Positions 52,390 through 64,000 of a stretch of 64,000 bases of DNA are shown piece after piece. Within the stretch, counting starts at the first letter, position 1. Each line of letters starts with the position of its first letter. Source of the stretch: Bradyrhizobium tropiciagri (GTDB lineage: Bacteria > Pseudomonadota > Alphaproteobacteria > Rhizobiales > Xanthobacteraceae); the NCBI RefSeq assembly GCF_018130545.1, contig NZ_JAFCKF010000002.1:930001-994000 (forward strand), read 5' to 3'. Both the position numbers and the translations under genes were made by a program. The notes under the pieces were generated by a model, which saw only the letters and a list, made by a program, of their open reading frames with translations, was not told where the DNA came from and searched no databases.

Positions 52390-53067
52390 GTGGCCGGTAG
52401 CGTTCAACCTCGTCAATTGGCTTTGGCCCTGCCGCACGAGGAGAAACTGACCCGCGACGATTTCCTCGAGGGCCCCGCCAATGAAGCAGCACTCGCGCTC
52501 ATCGACAGCTGGCCCGACTGGCCGAACCGAATCATGCTGCTGGTCGGCCCCGACGGCTCGGGCAAGAGCCACCTCGCCGCGATCTGGGCCGAGAGCGCCG
52601 GCGCGCGTTCGACCGCGGCACACGCGCTGACCGCCGATGCGGTGCCGACCGCGCTTGCGACCGGCGCGCTGGTGGTCGAGGATTTGAGGCCGACGGATTT
52701 CGACGAGCGCGCGATGTTTCACCTGATGAATCTGGCGCGCCAGGACGATGCTTTCGTGCTGATCACAGCCCGCATCCCGCCGTCGGCGTTCGAGATCGAA
52801 TTGCGTGACGTGCGGTCGCGGCTCCGCGCGGTGCCGACGGTGACGCTGCTGCCGCCCGACGACCAGCTGTTCCGCGGCCTGATCGTCAAGTTCTGCGCCG
52901 ACCGCCAGATGAGCGTGGACGAGCCGCTGGTCAGCTACCTCTGCACCCGGATCGAGCGCTCCTATACCGCCGTCCGCCAGGCGGTCGAACTGCTGGACAC
53001 CGAGGCGCTCCGGCTCGGCCGGCCGGTCACACGGGCGCTGGCGGCAGAGCTGTTGCGCGACGCCTGA
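52390..53067 (+). CDS. Hda-like DnaA regulatory protein
   Basis: The product has 225 residues with an AAA+ core related to DnaA: LVGPDGSGKSHLAAIWA (Walker A), VVEDLRP (Walker B variant), and an arginine-finger region RDVRSRLRAVP. The N-terminal QLALALP is a candidate sliding-clamp binding motif. With the clamp Hda promotes ATP hydrolysis on DnaA. Start GTG 52390 with GGAG 9 bases upstream. The gene sits just before ppk, as in related genomes. Confidence 0.88.
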   Translation: MAGSVQPRQLALALPHEEKLTRDDFLEGPANEAALALIDSWPDWPNRIMLLVGPDGSGKSHLAAIWAESAGARSTAAHALTADAVPTALATGALVVEDLRPTDFDERAMFHLMNLARQDDAFVLITARIPPSAFEIELRDVRSRLRAVPTVTLLPPDDQLFRGLIVKFCADRQMSVDEPLVSYLCTRIERSYTAVRQAVELLDTEALRLGRPVTRALAAELLRDA

Positions 53068-53198
53068 GCGGCCCTGCGGCTTGACGGCGCGGGCCGGCGG
53101 AACATCAATGTCATCGAAACGTCATCGCAATATCACATGGTCTCTGCGGCCCTCGGCTAGACCGCTCGGCCCCCTGCCCCGAATTGGACCAGCACTTG

Positions 53199-55403
53199 AT
53201 GGACTCGGCACAAGCAACTGAAATCAAAGAGAAAGAGGCGGAACTCCCGCCCGTCCCCGCGATCGCGACCAGCCCCGAGCGATTCATCAACCGGGAGCTC
53301 TCCTGGCTGCATTTCAACCGCCGGGTGCTCGAGGAATCGGTCAACACCGGCCATCCCGTGCTGGAGCGGGTCCGCTTCCTGTCGATTTCGGCGAATAACC
53401 TCGACGAGTTCTTCATGGTCCGCGTCGCCGGCATCAAGGCGCAGGTCCGCGAGGGCATCGCCGAGCGCAGCCCGGACGGGCTGCTGCCGGCCGAGCAGCT
53501 GGTGATGATCAACAAGACGGTGTCGCAGCTCGCCTCCGACCAGCAGGCGATCTGGAGCGACCTGCGCGACATCTTGGCCAAGGTCGGCATCCAGCTGGTC
53601 GACGGGCGCGACGTCACCAAGTCCGAGCGCACCTGGATCGAGGATCACTTCCTCCACAACATCTTCCCGCTGCTGACCCCGCTCGCCATCGACCCGGCGC
53701 ATCCGTTCCCGTTCATCCCGAACCTCGGCTTCACCGTTGCGCTGCAACTGTCGCGGATCTCCGACGGCAAGGCGATGAACGCGCTGATCCGCATGCCCGG
53801 CAAGATCGACCGCTTCATCCGCATCCCCTCCAACAAGGAAGGCGCGCCGGCGCGGCTGATCACGCTCGAGCAGGCCACCGGCCTGTTCATCGGCCGCCTG
53901 TTCCCCGGCTACACCGTCAAGGGCCAGGGCGCGTTCCGCATCATCAGAGACTCCGAACTCGAAATCGAGGAAGAGGCCGAAGACCTCGTTCGCCTGTTCG
54001 AAACCGCGCTGAAGCGGCGCCGACGCGGATCGGTGATCCGGCTCGAGATCGAGGCCACGATGCCGGAAGAGCTGCGCATCTTCGTGCAGCACGCCTTGTC
54101 GGCCGCGGACGATGAGGTGATCCTGGTCGACGGCGTGCTGGCGATGAACGAGCTGTCGCAGCTCACCCGCCTCAATCGCCCCGACCTCGAATTCCCGCCC
54201 TATGTGCCGCGTCATCCCGAGCGGGTGCGCGACCATGGCGGCGATATCTTCGCCGCGATCCGGCAGAAGGACCTCGTGGTCCACCACCCCTACGAATCCT
54301 TCGACGTCGTCGTCCAGTTCCTGCAACAGGCGGCGCGCGATCCCGACGTGGTCGCGATCAAGCAGACGCTGTATCGCACCTCGAACAACTCCCCGATCGT
54401 GCGCGCGCTGGCGGAGGCCGCCGAGGCCGGCAAGTCGGTGACCGCGCTGATCGAGCTCAAGGCGCGCTTCGACGAGGAAGCCAATATCCGCTGGGCGCGC
54501 GACCTCGAACGCGCCGGCGTGCAGGTGGTGTACGGCTTCATTGAGCTGAAGACGCACGCCAAGCTGTCAATGGTGGTGCGCCGCGAGGGCGGCAATCTCA
54601 CCACCTATGTGCACACCGGCACCGGCAACTACCATCCGGTCACCGCGCGCATCTACACCGACCTCTCCTACTTCACCTCGGATCCGATCATCGGCCGCGA
54701 CGTCGCGCGGGTGTTCAACTACATCACCGGCTATGCCGAGCCGAGCGACATCGAGAAGATGGCGGTGTCGCCGCTGACCTTGCGCAAGCGGATCATCGAG
54801 CACATCCATGGCGAGATCGCCCACGTCAAGCACGGCCGTCCCGGCGCGGTCTGGATGAAGATGAATGCGCTGGTCGACCCCGACATCATCGACGCGCTGT
54901 ACGAGGCCTCGCAGGCCGGTGTCGCGGTCGAGCTCGTGGTGCGCGGCATCTGCTGCCTGCGCCCCGGCCTGCCCGGATTGTCGGAGAACATCCGCGTCAA
55001 ATCGGTGATCGGCCGGTTCCTGGAACACGGCCGAATCTATTGCTTCGGCATGGGCCAGGGCCTGCCGAGCACGAAAGCTGCTGTGTATATCTCGTCCGCC
55101 GACATGATGCCGCGGAACCTCGACCGCCGCGTCGAGGTTCTCTGTCCGCTGCAAAATCCCACGGTGCATCAGCAGGTTCTCGAACAGATCATGGTCGCGA
55201 ACCTGAAAGACACCGAGCAAAGCTGGCAATTGTTGCCGGATGGGTCGTCTACGCGTATGAAGGCCGCGAAAGGCGAAGAGCCCTTCAATCTGCATGACTA
55301 CTTCATGACAAATCCGAGTCTGTCCGGCCGTGGTAAGTCTCTCAAGGAATCTTCACCGCGCCGTCTCACGCGTCGCAACGAACGTCAGCAGCCATCGTCT
55401 TAA
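53199..55403 (+). CDS. ppk: polyphosphate kinase 1
   Basis: The product has 734 residues: N domain ([20 protein letters not shown]), the H domain, and C1/C2 phospholipase-D-like domains. [14 protein letters not shown] and [21 protein letters not shown] hold the phosphorylated His, followed by the second His motif. It makes polyphosphate from ATP. ATG 53199 is preferred; TTG 53184 is in frame. It lies 12 bp before ppx. Confidence 0.97.
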   Translation: MDSAQATEIKEKEAELPPVPAIATSPERFINRELSWLHFNRRVLEESVNTGHPVLERVRFLSISANNLDEFFMVRVAGIKAQVREGIAERSPDGLLPAEQLVMINKTVSQLASDQQAIWSDLRDILAKVGIQLVDGRDVTKSERTWIEDHFLHNIFPLLTPLAIDPAHPFPFIPNLGFTVALQLSRISDGKAMNALIRMPGKIDRFIRIPSNKEGAPARLITLEQATGLFIGRLFPGYTVKGQGAFRIIRDSELEIEEEAEDLVRLFETALKRRRRGSVIRLEIEATMPEELRIFVQHALSAADDEVILVDGVLAMNELSQLTRLNRPDLEFPPYVPRHPERVRDHGGDIFAAIRQKDLVVHHPYESFDVVVQFLQQAARDPDVVAIKQTLYRTSNNSPIVRALAEAAEAGKSVTALIELKARFDEEANIRWARDLERAGVQVVYGFIELKTHAKLSMVVRREGGNLTTYVHTGTGNYHPVTARIYTDLSYFTSDPIIGRDVARVFNYITGYAEPSDIEKMAVSPLTLRKRIIEHIHGEIAHVKHGRPGAVWMKMNALVDPDIIDALYEASQAGVAVELVVRGICCLRPGLPGLSENIRVKSVIGRFLEHGRIYCFGMGQGLPSTKAAVYISSADMMPRNLDRRVEVLCPLQNPTVHQQVLEQIMVANLKDTEQSWQLLPDGSSTRMKAAKGEEPFNLHDYFMTNPSLSGRGKSLKESSPRRLTRRNERQQPSS

Positions 55404-55415
55404 GGGGGCCTACCG

Positions 55416-56918
55416 GTGAAGCGGCCGCGGAAGCGCGCTTCCAGCGTCGCTGTGATCGATATCGGCTCGAACTCGGTTCGTCTCGTGGTTTACGAGGCGA
55501 TGGCGCGCAGCCTTATCACCATCTTCAACGAGAAGGCGCTATGCGGGCTCGGACGCGAGGTGCAGAGCACCGGCCTGCTCGCGACCGACGCCGTCAACAA
55601 GGCGCTCACCGCGCTGCGGCGCTTTCGAGCGTTGTGCAGGATTCAACAGGTCGGCCGCGTCTACGCGATCGCGACCGCAGCCTGCCGCGACGCCAAGAAC
55701 GGCCCGGACTTCATCGCGCAGGCCGAGCGGATCTGCGGCGCCAAGATCGAGATTCTCACCGGACCGCGTGAAGCGAAACTGTCCGCGCTCGGCGTCGTCT
55801 CGGGCATCCACAATCCGAACGGCATCGTCGGCGATCTCGGCGGCGGCTCGCTCGAACTGATCGACGTCAAGGGCAACCGCGTGCGCAGCGGCGTGACGCT
55901 GCCGCTCGGCAGCCTCGCGCTGCAGGATCTCTCGAACAAATCGCTCAAGCGCGCCGAACGCATCGTCAAGAACGAGCTGCTCGGCGTCGCCCAGCTCAAG
56001 ACCGGCCGCGGCCGCACCTTCTACGCAGTCGGCGGCACCTGGCGCGCGCTGGCGCGCATCCACATCATCCAGAGCGGCTATCCGCTCAAGGTGATGCACG
56101 GCTATTCGATCCCGGCCGCCGACGCGCTCGATTTCGCGCAGCGGCTGCGGCGGCTGGCGGCCACCGACATGCTGGCCAATATCGAATCGATCGCCGATGC
56201 GCGGCGGCCGCTATTGGCCTATGCCGCGCTCGTGCTCGAATACATCATCCGCGTGGCCCAGCCGAAGACCATCGTGTTCTCGACCTTCGGCGTGCGCGAG
56301 GGCCTGCTCTACGAGATGCTGCCGCCGGCCGAGCGCGCCAAGGACGGGCTGGTTTGCGCCGCGCAGAACCTCAACGAATTGCTGTCTCGCTCGGCGCGCC
56401 ACGCCCGGGAGCTGACGGCATGGACCGACCGGCTGGTGCGTGTGGTCAGGCTGCGCGAGACCGAGGAAGACCGCAGGCTGCGTCACGTCGCCTGTCTGCT
56501 GTCCGACATCGGCTGGCGCGTGCATCCGGATCATCGCGGCGAGGAAACCCTCAGCCTGATCATGAACGGCAATTTCGGCTCGATCACGCATCAGGGCCGC
56601 GCCTTCGTCGCGCTGTCGGTGTTCTATCGCTACGCCGGCCTCAGCGAGGAGAACGAACCGCCGCCGCAGATCCGCGCGCTGGTGACGCCGGCAATGGATG
56701 AGCGCGCGCGCGTGCTCGGCGCCGCCTTCCGCGTCGCGCATCTGATCACGGCGGCGCGCACCGGCGTGCTGCCGTTGACGCACTTCCGCACCCAGGGCCG
56801 CAAGCTGATGCTGGTGTTCGAGCACCGGATGGTGGATCTGGTCGCCGATCGCGTCGGCAGCCGCTTCAGGCAATTGGCCCGGCTGGTCGGGCGCGCCGGC
56901 TCGATCGTCCGGCGCTAA
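55416..56918 (+). CDS. ppx: exopolyphosphatase (Ppx/GppA)
   Basis: The product has 500 residues. ASKHA-fold motifs are VIDIGSNSVRLVVYE, ATAACRDAKNG, and IVGDLGGGSLELIDVKG; the C-terminal part is an HD-like domain as in Ppx. It splits phosphate from polyphosphate or guanosine pentaphosphate. GTG 55416 follows AAGGGGGCC. ppk and ppx in tandem give a matched synthesis/degradation pair. Confidence 0.95.
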   Translation: MKRPRKRASSVAVIDIGSNSVRLVVYEAMARSLITIFNEKALCGLGREVQSTGLLATDAVNKALTALRRFRALCRIQQVGRVYAIATAACRDAKNGPDFIAQAERICGAKIEILTGPREAKLSALGVVSGIHNPNGIVGDLGGGSLELIDVKGNRVRSGVTLPLGSLALQDLSNKSLKRAERIVKNELLGVAQLKTGRGRTFYAVGGTWRALARIHIIQSGYPLKVMHGYSIPAADALDFAQRLRRLAATDMLANIESIADARRPLLAYAALVLEYIIRVAQPKTIVFSTFGVREGLLYEMLPPAERAKDGLVCAAQNLNELLSRSARHARELTAWTDRLVRVVRLRETEEDRRLRHVACLLSDIGWRVHPDHRGEETLSLIMNGNFGSITHQGRAFVALSVFYRYAGLSEENEPPPQIRALVTPAMDERARVLGAAFRVAHLITAARTGVLPLTHFRTQGRKLMLVFEHRMVDLVADRVGSRFRQLARLVGRAGSIVRR

Positions 56919-56943
56919 CAATATCTCACGTTGCCTTTAAGTC

Positions 56944-57783
56944 TCACGCCGCCTTGGCGGCGTGCTTGGCCTTGCTGAGAGCGCGGCGTCGCCACAGCGT
57001 TCCGATCACCAGCACAACGATGATGCCGAGCACGGCGAGCGTGATCTCGCCGCCATTGCCGCCATGGGCGAATTGCGGCGCCATCCCCATCGAGGTCAGC
57101 CAGGAATCGAGCTTGGCGCCGAGCGGTCCGGCGAATAGCGCATCGAGCTTCGGATGCACGGCCGGATCGGTCGCGATGACGTCGCCGGCGATCCAGCCGA
57201 GCAGCGCGGCACCGGCCCAGACCAGGATCGGCAGCTTGGTGAGCAGCGCCATGATCAGCGCCGCACCGGCAACGATCAGGGGAACGCTGATCGCAAGACC
57301 GAGCACCAGCAGCGGCACGCTGCCATTGGCGGCAGCCGCCACCGCGATCACATTGTCGAGGCTCATCACGATGTCGGCGACGACGACGATCTGCACCGCG
57401 GCCCACAGATGCGAGGCCGTTTGCACGCCGTCTTCGTCCTCCTGCTCCGGCACCAGCAGCTTGGCGGCGATCACGATCAGCGCCAGGCCACCGACCAGCT
57501 TCAGGTAGGGAAGCTCCATCAGGCTGGCGACGATGCCGGTGAAGATGACGCGCAACAGCACCGCCGCGGCGGCGCCGAGAATCATGCCCCACAACCGCTG
57601 GCGCGGCGCGAGCCCGCGGCAGGCGAGCGCGATCACGAGCGCGTTGTCGCCCGACAGCAGGACGTTGATCCAGATGATTTTGCCGACAGCGACCCAGAAG
57701 GTCGGCGTCGCCATCTCGTTCTTGAACTCGGTGAAGAACGCGCCGATGTACGCCGGATCAAAGATCTGCCACAGCCAGTCCAC
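56944..57783 (-). CDS. TerC-family integral membrane protein
   Basis: The product has 279 residues with nine helices. Family motifs are LLSGDNALVIALACRGL and DIVMSLDNVIAVAAAANG, whose Asp residues bind cation in TerC/Alx-type manganese exporters. The C-terminus is basic. An 18-bp perfect palindrome (57817-57834) lies 33 bp upstream of the ATG. I see no yybP-ykoY riboswitch. Confidence 0.92.
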   Translation of the reverse strand: MDWLWQIFDPAYIGAFFTEFKNEMATPTFWVAVGKIIWINVLLSGDNALVIALACRGLAPRQRLWGMILGAAAAVLLRVIFTGIVASLMELPYLKLVGGLALIVIAAKLLVPEQEDEDGVQTASHLWAAVQIVVVADIVMSLDNVIAVAAAANGSVPLLVLGLAISVPLIVAGAALIMALLTKLPILVWAGAALLGWIAGDVIATDPAVHPKLDALFAGPLGAKLDSWLTSMGMAPQFAHGGNGGEITLAVLGIIVVLVIGTLWRRRALSKAKHAAKAA

Positions 57784-57816
57784 AGCGAGTCCTATTCGGC
57801 CTTGCGGCCGCCCCTG

Positions 57817-57834
57817 GCGGCGGACGTCCGCCGC
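57817..57834. repeat. 18-bp perfect palindrome upstream of terC
   Basis: GCGGCGGAC|GTCCGCCGC with no spacer. Position fits an operator for the TerC gene or a repeat relic. Confidence 0.5.
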
Positions 57835-57850
57835 TCCCCAGTTTTATTTC

Positions 57851-57877
57851 GACGCGGTCTCGCTGGGAGACCGCGTC
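57851..57877 (-). terminator. hairpin after ndk
   Basis: Perfect 11-bp stem GACGCGGTCTC / GAGACCGCGTC, loop GCTGG, 18 bp after the ndk stop, followed on the minus strand by GAAATAAAAC. Confidence 0.65.
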
Positions 57878-57895
57878 GCTTTCAGTTGTGCGGCG

Positions 57896-58318
<423 letters not shown>

Positions 58319-58667
58319 GATTTCGTCCTTGTAAACGTGGCTGGGAGTTGCCGGGGCTTATATCGGCGCGATGGGGTAACGGCAAGCGACCCTGTGACGC
58401 GTTAGCCTTTAGTTTTGATGCATTTTCACGACGAAAACCATCATCCGGACGGTCGTGGGACCGCGACCGACGCGTCCGGCTTACCGCGATTTCACCTAGG
58501 TGAACCCATTCTGTCAGCGCCGTGCCGCCGCCGTTCAGCTGCCGCCATCTAGGCTCTGCATCGATCGGACGCCTTGCTGGCCCCCCATCCGCAAGCCTCA
58601 CAGGACGTCTCGGGAAACGATGTCACCGCGGGCGCGTCACGCGCGCCCATAGCTCGAGGAGACGATC
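58319..58667. other. gap with a 14-bp palindrome
   Basis: No gene. It carries TTCACCT/AGGTGAA (58491-58504), an operator-like palindrome about 165 bp before the next gene. CTCGAGGAGACGATC is the ribosome site of 58668. Confidence 0.55.
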
Positions 58668-58934
58668 ATGTTACGCAAGATTTCGCTCGCCGCCGTTGCC
58701 GCGATTTCGCTCGGTGCTGCCGCGCTCGCCCCGACCTCCGCGTCGGCCTGGGGTGGTTGGCATGGCGGCTGGCACGGTGGATGGCATCACGGCTGGTGGG
58801 GCGGCCCGCGCGTCATCGTCGGAGGTCCCGCCTACTACGGCGGTTACGGATATGGCTACGGCGGCTGCTATGTCCGCCGCGTCGTACCGACCCCATGGGG
58901 TCCCCGCTGGCGCGTGGTCAATCGCTGCTACTGA
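58668..58934 (+). CDS. small exported Gly/Trp/Tyr-rich protein
   Basis: The product has 88 residues: signal peptide LRKISLAAVAAISLGAAALAPTSASA, then WGGWHGGWHGGWHHGWWGGP and a Gly/Tyr stretch, and two Cys in a short tail (GGCYVRRVV, NRCY). Such proteins are common in Bradyrhizobium and close relatives. The His/Trp/Gly part may bind metal or lipid; that is a guess. A strong terminator follows. Confidence 0.85.
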   Translation: MLRKISLAAVAAISLGAAALAPTSASAWGGWHGGWHGGWHHGWWGGPRVIVGGPAYYGGYGYGYGGCYVRRVVPTPWGPRWRVVNRCY

Positions 58935-58971
58935 TCCATCTGTTCTGTCGACTGCTCCCCGGACTTGCTCA

Positions 58972-58998
58972 GCCCCGGCCTCGCGCCGGGGCTTTTTT
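58972..58998 (+). terminator. intrinsic terminator
   Basis: GCCCCGGC-CTCGC-GCCGGGGC followed by six T. Confidence 0.92.
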
Positions 58999-59129
58999 CA
59001 TGCCTGCCGGGGAACCTAGCCGCGTGATCCGCCCCACGACCTCAAGGCGAGAGTAAGGCGGAACGGAAACCAAATTCGGAGTCGCGACTTGTCTTGGCGA
59101 AAATGCTCGAACACGCGAGGTGGAACTCG

Positions 59130-59177
59130 CCAAGAAACATCCCAAGAGACATACCAAGAGACCTGCCAAGAGACCTG
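59130..59177 (+). repeat. four 12-base tandem units
   Basis: CCAAGAAACATC, CCAAGAGACATA, CCAAGAGACCTG, CCAAGAGACCTG; the next bases are the CCATGACG that contains the likely ATG (59180). Confidence 0.8.
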
Positions 59178-59179
59178 CC

Positions 59180-59362
59180 ATGACGATGACCATGACCCAG
59201 ATCGACACCGATCCAGATCAGATCGATCACAAGACCTGCCGTTACATCTGCGATGCCGTGGGTGAACGGCTCCAGCAAAGCATACGGCCGGAGCCCGCGC
59301 TGTCGTCCCGCCTGCAGCAGCTGCTTGATGAAATGCACCGTCGGGAAAACGACCGCCATTGA
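59180..59362 (+). CDS. small protein of unknown function downstream of a tandem array
   Basis: From ATG 59180 the product is MTMTMTQIDTDPDQIDHKTC and RYICDAVGERLQQSIRPEPA, then SSRLQQLLDEMHRRENDRH: 60 residues, helical, acidic then basic. From GTG 59120 the array itself would be translated as a basic KKHP-KRHT-KRPA-KRPA tail, giving 80 residues. No ribosome site favours ATG; GAGG touches the GTG. The array's AAGAG motifs may act in initiation. Confidence 0.6.
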   Translation: MTMTMTQIDTDPDQIDHKTCRYICDAVGERLQQSIRPEPALSSRLQQLLDEMHRRENDRH

Positions 59363-59471
59363 GAAGTAACGGGCCCACGAACAGCCCAATTGCGTTTTTG
59401 CAACCGCCTTCCGGAGAGATTTTACGAACAGACGGGGTTGCGTTTGTCACCGGGTCCGGTGACAACGCGGC

Positions 59472-61337
<1,866 letters not shown>

Positions 61338-61354
61338 AATCTGCCGGATAGCGC

Positions 61355-61930
61355 TCAACCGTTCGAGGTTGGCGCCGGCTTTTTCGGCTTCTTCTTCGGC
61401 TTCGCGACCTTCGGCTCCGGCACGGGGTCCGGCCCACGTTCGACCGACGTCAGACGCCCCGAGGTGAAGGTGTAGATGCCGGCACGCGGGCCGCGCGACC
61501 AGGTCACGACCGCGACGCGTTCGCCGCCCGAACCGCTGGACAGATTGACACTGTCAGGGGCGCCGATGCCGCGCACCACGTCGCATTCGGTGTGGCCGAG
61601 TGCGACGCTGCCGCCCGTCGGCTGCGGAGCACCGGGAGCCTGCGCATTCGCGTCAGTGGCGCCCGCCGGCGGTGCCATGCCGGGGCAGCCGCCGTCGGCA
61701 CTGACGAGATCGTCGTTGGTCACCGGCTTGTCCGGCGTCAGCGGCGGCGATTCGATCGAGATGTTGCGGATGAACACCCGTCCGGGGCGCGAGAACCAAT
61801 CCGCATCGCGCGAAAAGATGTCGGACGCGCCCGAACAGCCGGCAAGGCCTGGCGCGAGCACCAGTAACGCCAGCAGCGACTTCCGACTGAATGTTCCGTC
61901 TCGCACGATCGACAAGGCTCCTAACCCCAT
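61355..61930 (-). CDS. lipoprotein of unknown function
   Basis: The product has 191 residues from ATG 61930. Lipobox LLVLAPGLAGC (Cys near residue 32) then SGASDIFSRDADWFSRPG. The middle is Pro/Ala-rich and the tail is basic (KPKKKPKKPAP). The GECDVVRGIGAP-type segment resembles outer membrane lipoproteins of the SmpA/BamE type, whose fold also begins with a hydrophobic-gly pattern; weak. The frame continues to 62002 but the leader begins near 61930. Confidence 0.75.
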   Translation of the reverse strand: MGLGALSIVRDGTFSRKSLLALLVLAPGLAGCSGASDIFSRDADWFSRPGRVFIRNISIESPPLTPDKPVTNDDLVSADGGCPGMAPPAGATDANAQAPGAPQPTGGSVALGHTECDVVRGIGAPDSVNLSSGSGGERVAVVTWSRGPRAGIYTFTSGRLTSVERGPDPVPEPKVAKPKKKPKKPAPTSNG

Positions 61931-62018
61931 GAGGTAAGGGCTTGTCCGAACATCACTTTGCGGCATGACCGTGACCCGCCCCAAGAAAGGTCGAATTATC
62001 ATTAATTAGTCGATATCG

Positions 62019-62471
62019 CTATTGGCGCCGCTGCCAGCGTCCCCGCTCGTCGGTCTGCCAATAGGTGACCTCGAAGCCCCGCGCCTTGCAGGCGGTCCAG
62101 CTCTCCCTCGCTGCGGCCACCGCGTCCGGGTCCTCGCCGTTGAACACCAGCACCACCCGCTCATAGCTGTCGCAGTCGGCCGGCAGCGCCGCATTGTCGA
62201 CCAGGAAGCGGACATTGGCCCGGTTCGGATTGCCCTCCTCGATCGACAGGATGATCGGTTGGTCCTGTGCGTCGGCAACCCGCGCCGTCGCATGCGGCAG
62301 AAACGAATCGTCGCTGTAGGTCCACAGATGCGCATCGAGAGTCTCGGCGCGCTCCTGTGACGTCGATTGCACCACCACGCGCCAGCCGCGCTCGAGTGAC
62401 TTCTCGAGCAGCGGCGGCAGCACGCTCTCCAGCGTCATGTTCTGCAAATGGTAGAACAGAACCTCGGTCAT
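62019..62471 (-). CDS. holC: DNA polymerase III subunit chi
   Basis: The product has 150 residues: VLFYHLQNMTLESVLPPLLEKSLERGWRVVVQS, SQERAETLDAHLWTYSDDSFLPHA, and EERVVLVFNGEDPD-like C-terminus. It links the clamp loader to SSB. The start lies 18 bp after pepA on the same strand, as in E. coli and many proteobacteria. Confidence 0.93.
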   Translation of the reverse strand: MTEVLFYHLQNMTLESVLPPLLEKSLERGWRVVVQSTSQERAETLDAHLWTYSDDSFLPHATARVADAQDQPIILSIEEGNPNRANVRFLVDNAALPADCDSYERVVLVFNGEDPDAVAAARESWTACKARGFEVTYWQTDERGRWQRRQ

Positions 62472-62489
62472 GCGCCGGCTGACACTCCC

Positions 62490-63992
62490 TTACTTCTTGG
62501 CTTCATAATATTCCGAGACCAGCCGCTCGAGCAGCCGCACCCCGTAACCCGATCCCCAGCTCTGATTGATCTCGGTCTTCGGCGCGCCCATCGCGGTGCC
62601 GGCGATGTCGAGATGCGCCCAAGGCGTGCCGTCGACGAAGCGTTGCAGGAATTGCGCCGCCGTGATCGAGCCGCCATTGCGCCCGCCGGTGTTCTTCATG
62701 TCGGCGAATTGCGAGTCGATCTGCTTGTCGTATTCCGGACCGAGCGGCATGCGCCAGACCTTCTCGCCGGTCTCGAGGCCGACCTTGGCGAGGCGCTCGG
62801 CGAGCTCGTCATTGTTGGAGAACAGGCCGGCGTGGTCGGTGCCGAGCGCGACCATGATCGCGCCGGTCAGCGTAGCCAGATCGACCATGAATTTCGGCTT
62901 GAACTTTCTGGTGACGTACCAGAGCACGTCTGCGAGCACGAGGCGCCCCTCGGCGTCGGTGTTGATGATCTCGATGGTTTGGCCGGACATCGAGGTGACG
63001 ATGTCGCCGGGACGCTGCGCATTGCCGTCGGGCATGTTCTCGACGAGGCCGATGGCGCCGACTGCGTTGACGCGGGCCTTGCGCGCGGCGAGCGCGTGCA
63101 TCAGCCCGACCACGCAGGCCGCACCGCCCATGTCACCTTTCATATCCTCCATGCCGCCGGCTGACTTGATCGAGATACCGCCGGTGTCGAAGCAGACGCC
63201 CTTGCCGACGAAGGCGACCGGCGCCTCGCTCTTCTTGCCGCCGTTCCAGCGCATGATCACGGTGCGGCTCGGCCGCGCCGAGCCCTGCCCGACGCCGAGC
63301 AGCGCGCCCATGCCGAGCTTGGTCATCGCCTTGACGTCGAGCACCTCGACGGTGACGCCGAGCTTGCGCAGCTGGCTTGCGCGGCGGGCGAACTCCTCGG
63401 GATACAGCACGTTCGGCGGCTCGTTGACGAGTTCGCGCGCCAGATTGACGCCGTCGACGATGGACGATTCCGGCGCGAACGCCTTCTTGGCCGCAGCGAC
63501 GTCGTCGACCGCGATCGAGACCTCGGCCCGCACGGCGCCATTCTCGCCGTCCTTCTTCTTGGTCTTGTAACGGTCGAACTTGTAGGCCCGCAGGCGGATA
63601 CCGGTGGCGATCGCGGCCGCCTGGCCGGCTGCCATCGCGGCCTCGGCCAATTCGGCGATGACGGTCATCGCGCCGCTGCCGGCGTTGAGCTTGCCGGCCA
63701 GCACGCCGCCGAATTTGAGAAAGTCCTTTTCCTTGAGGTCGGCCGGCTTGCCGGTGCCGATCACGATCAGGCGATCGACCTTGAGTCCCTCCGGCGCCAG
63801 GATGTCCAGGGTTGCCCCGCTCTTGCCCTTGAACTGGTTGGCGGCGGCCGCCCGCTTGACCGTCTCGGCGGCGGCCCCCAGCGCCTTCCTTGTAGTGGCT
63901 CCCAGCTTCAATTGGTCGTCGCAAAAGGCGACCAGAATGCCGCGAGCGGACGCGGAGAATGGGACAAAGCCGACCTTGACGGCGTCGGACAT
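62490..63992 (-). CDS. pepA: leucyl aminopeptidase
   Basis: The product has 500 residues. The M17 signature [14 protein letters not shown] and [30 protein letters not shown] give the two-metal site (Lys, Asp, Asp, Asp, Glu). It removes N-terminal residues from peptides; in E. coli it also binds DNA in cer recombination. The start is 8 bp from the right edge, so upstream control is not visible. Operon with holC. Confidence 0.97.
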   Translation of the reverse strand: MSDAVKVGFVPFSASARGILVAFCDDQLKLGATTRKALGAAAETVKRAAAANQFKGKSGATLDILAPEGLKVDRLIVIGTGKPADLKEKDFLKFGGVLAGKLNAGSGAMTVIAELAEAAMAAGQAAAIATGIRLRAYKFDRYKTKKKDGENGAVRAEVSIAVDDVAAAKKAFAPESSIVDGVNLARELVNEPPNVLYPEEFARRASQLRKLGVTVEVLDVKAMTKLGMGALLGVGQGSARPSRTVIMRWNGGKKSEAPVAFVGKGVCFDTGGISIKSAGGMEDMKGDMGGAACVVGLMHALAARKARVNAVGAIGLVENMPDGNAQRPGDIVTSMSGQTIEIINTDAEGRLVLADVLWYVTRKFKPKFMVDLATLTGAIMVALGTDHAGLFSNNDELAERLAKVGLETGEKVWRMPLGPEYDKQIDSQFADMKNTGGRNGGSITAAQFLQRFVDGTPWAHLDIAGTAMGAPKTEINQSWGSGYGVRLLERLVSEYYEAKK

Positions 63993-64000
63993 AGGAAAAT

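Noticed and set aside
57784-57895. yybP-ykoY manganese riboswitch before terC
   Set aside because: The gap is only 112 bp, contains two simple palindromes, and shows none of the conserved riboswitch loops.

Overview
The window is high-GC alphaproteobacterial chromosome, most likely Bradyrhizobium or a close relative. The evidence is a eukaryotic-type glutamine synthetase II with a DUF2735 gene divergent from it, the small exported proteins and palindromic intergenic repeats I associate with that group, and a purM-purN / Hda / ppk-ppx core. The genus is inferred from these traits and was not tested by any search. I saw no rRNA, tRNA, CRISPR array, transposase, phage gene or integrase.

Layout. 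1-6975: the N-terminal 314 residues of an ABC-F ATPase (gene cut by the window edge), a small DMT-type permease, an exported protein of unknown function, and a three-gene operon for a Tat-exported molybdenum hydroxylase (large subunit, 2Fe-2S subunit, di-haem cytochrome c). 6985-11855: a 49-residue basic protein, a Sel1-repeat protein, a GrlR-like double-domain protein coupled to a leaderless solute-binding protein, glnII with a clear sigma-54 promoter, the divergent DUF2735 gene (candidate gstI) and an MliC-type lysozyme inhibitor. 11951-22532: mostly single-gene units (tyrosine phosphatase, SGNH hydrolase, SDR, a second GrlR-like protein, DUF2161 nuclease-fold protein, ABM monooxygenase, GNAT, thioesterase, BtuF-like protein, M20 deacylase, and a PNPOx-like flavoprotein divergent from a MocR regulator). 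22579-30623: small exported or membrane proteins, CreA, a long L,D-transpeptidase, a lower-GC gene, glutathione peroxidase, NodB-type deacetylase, a RibD/DHFR-like protein and DoxX. 30778-37340: malic enzyme MaeB, a 671-residue membrane-anchored orphan, AspRS. 37537-47664: SelO and a block of transporters, regulators and an acyltransferase. 48082-63992: housekeeping genes (rnd, csp, purN-purM, CDP-alcohol phosphatidyltransferase, hda, ppk-ppx, terC, ndk, an Uup-like ABC-F protein, holC-pepA).

How parts work together. glnII and the divergent DUF2735 gene form a nitrogen-control module: a -24/-12 promoter predicts NtrC/sigma-54 activation, and the divergent gene matches the position of the rhizobial GSII translational inhibitor GstI. 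ppk and ppx make and degrade polyphosphate. purM and purN are translationally coupled. The molybdenum hydroxylase should deliver electrons to its own exported cytochrome c.

The most interesting signals outside coding sequence are: a csp leader carrying five degenerate 15-base units followed by a terminator-like hairpin just before the gene; a 12-base tandem array directly before a small ORF; near-perfect palindromes placed on candidate promoters (GNAT gene, MocR/PNPOx pair, terC); and dispersed palindromic repeats, one of which supplies the stop codon of a DoxX gene.
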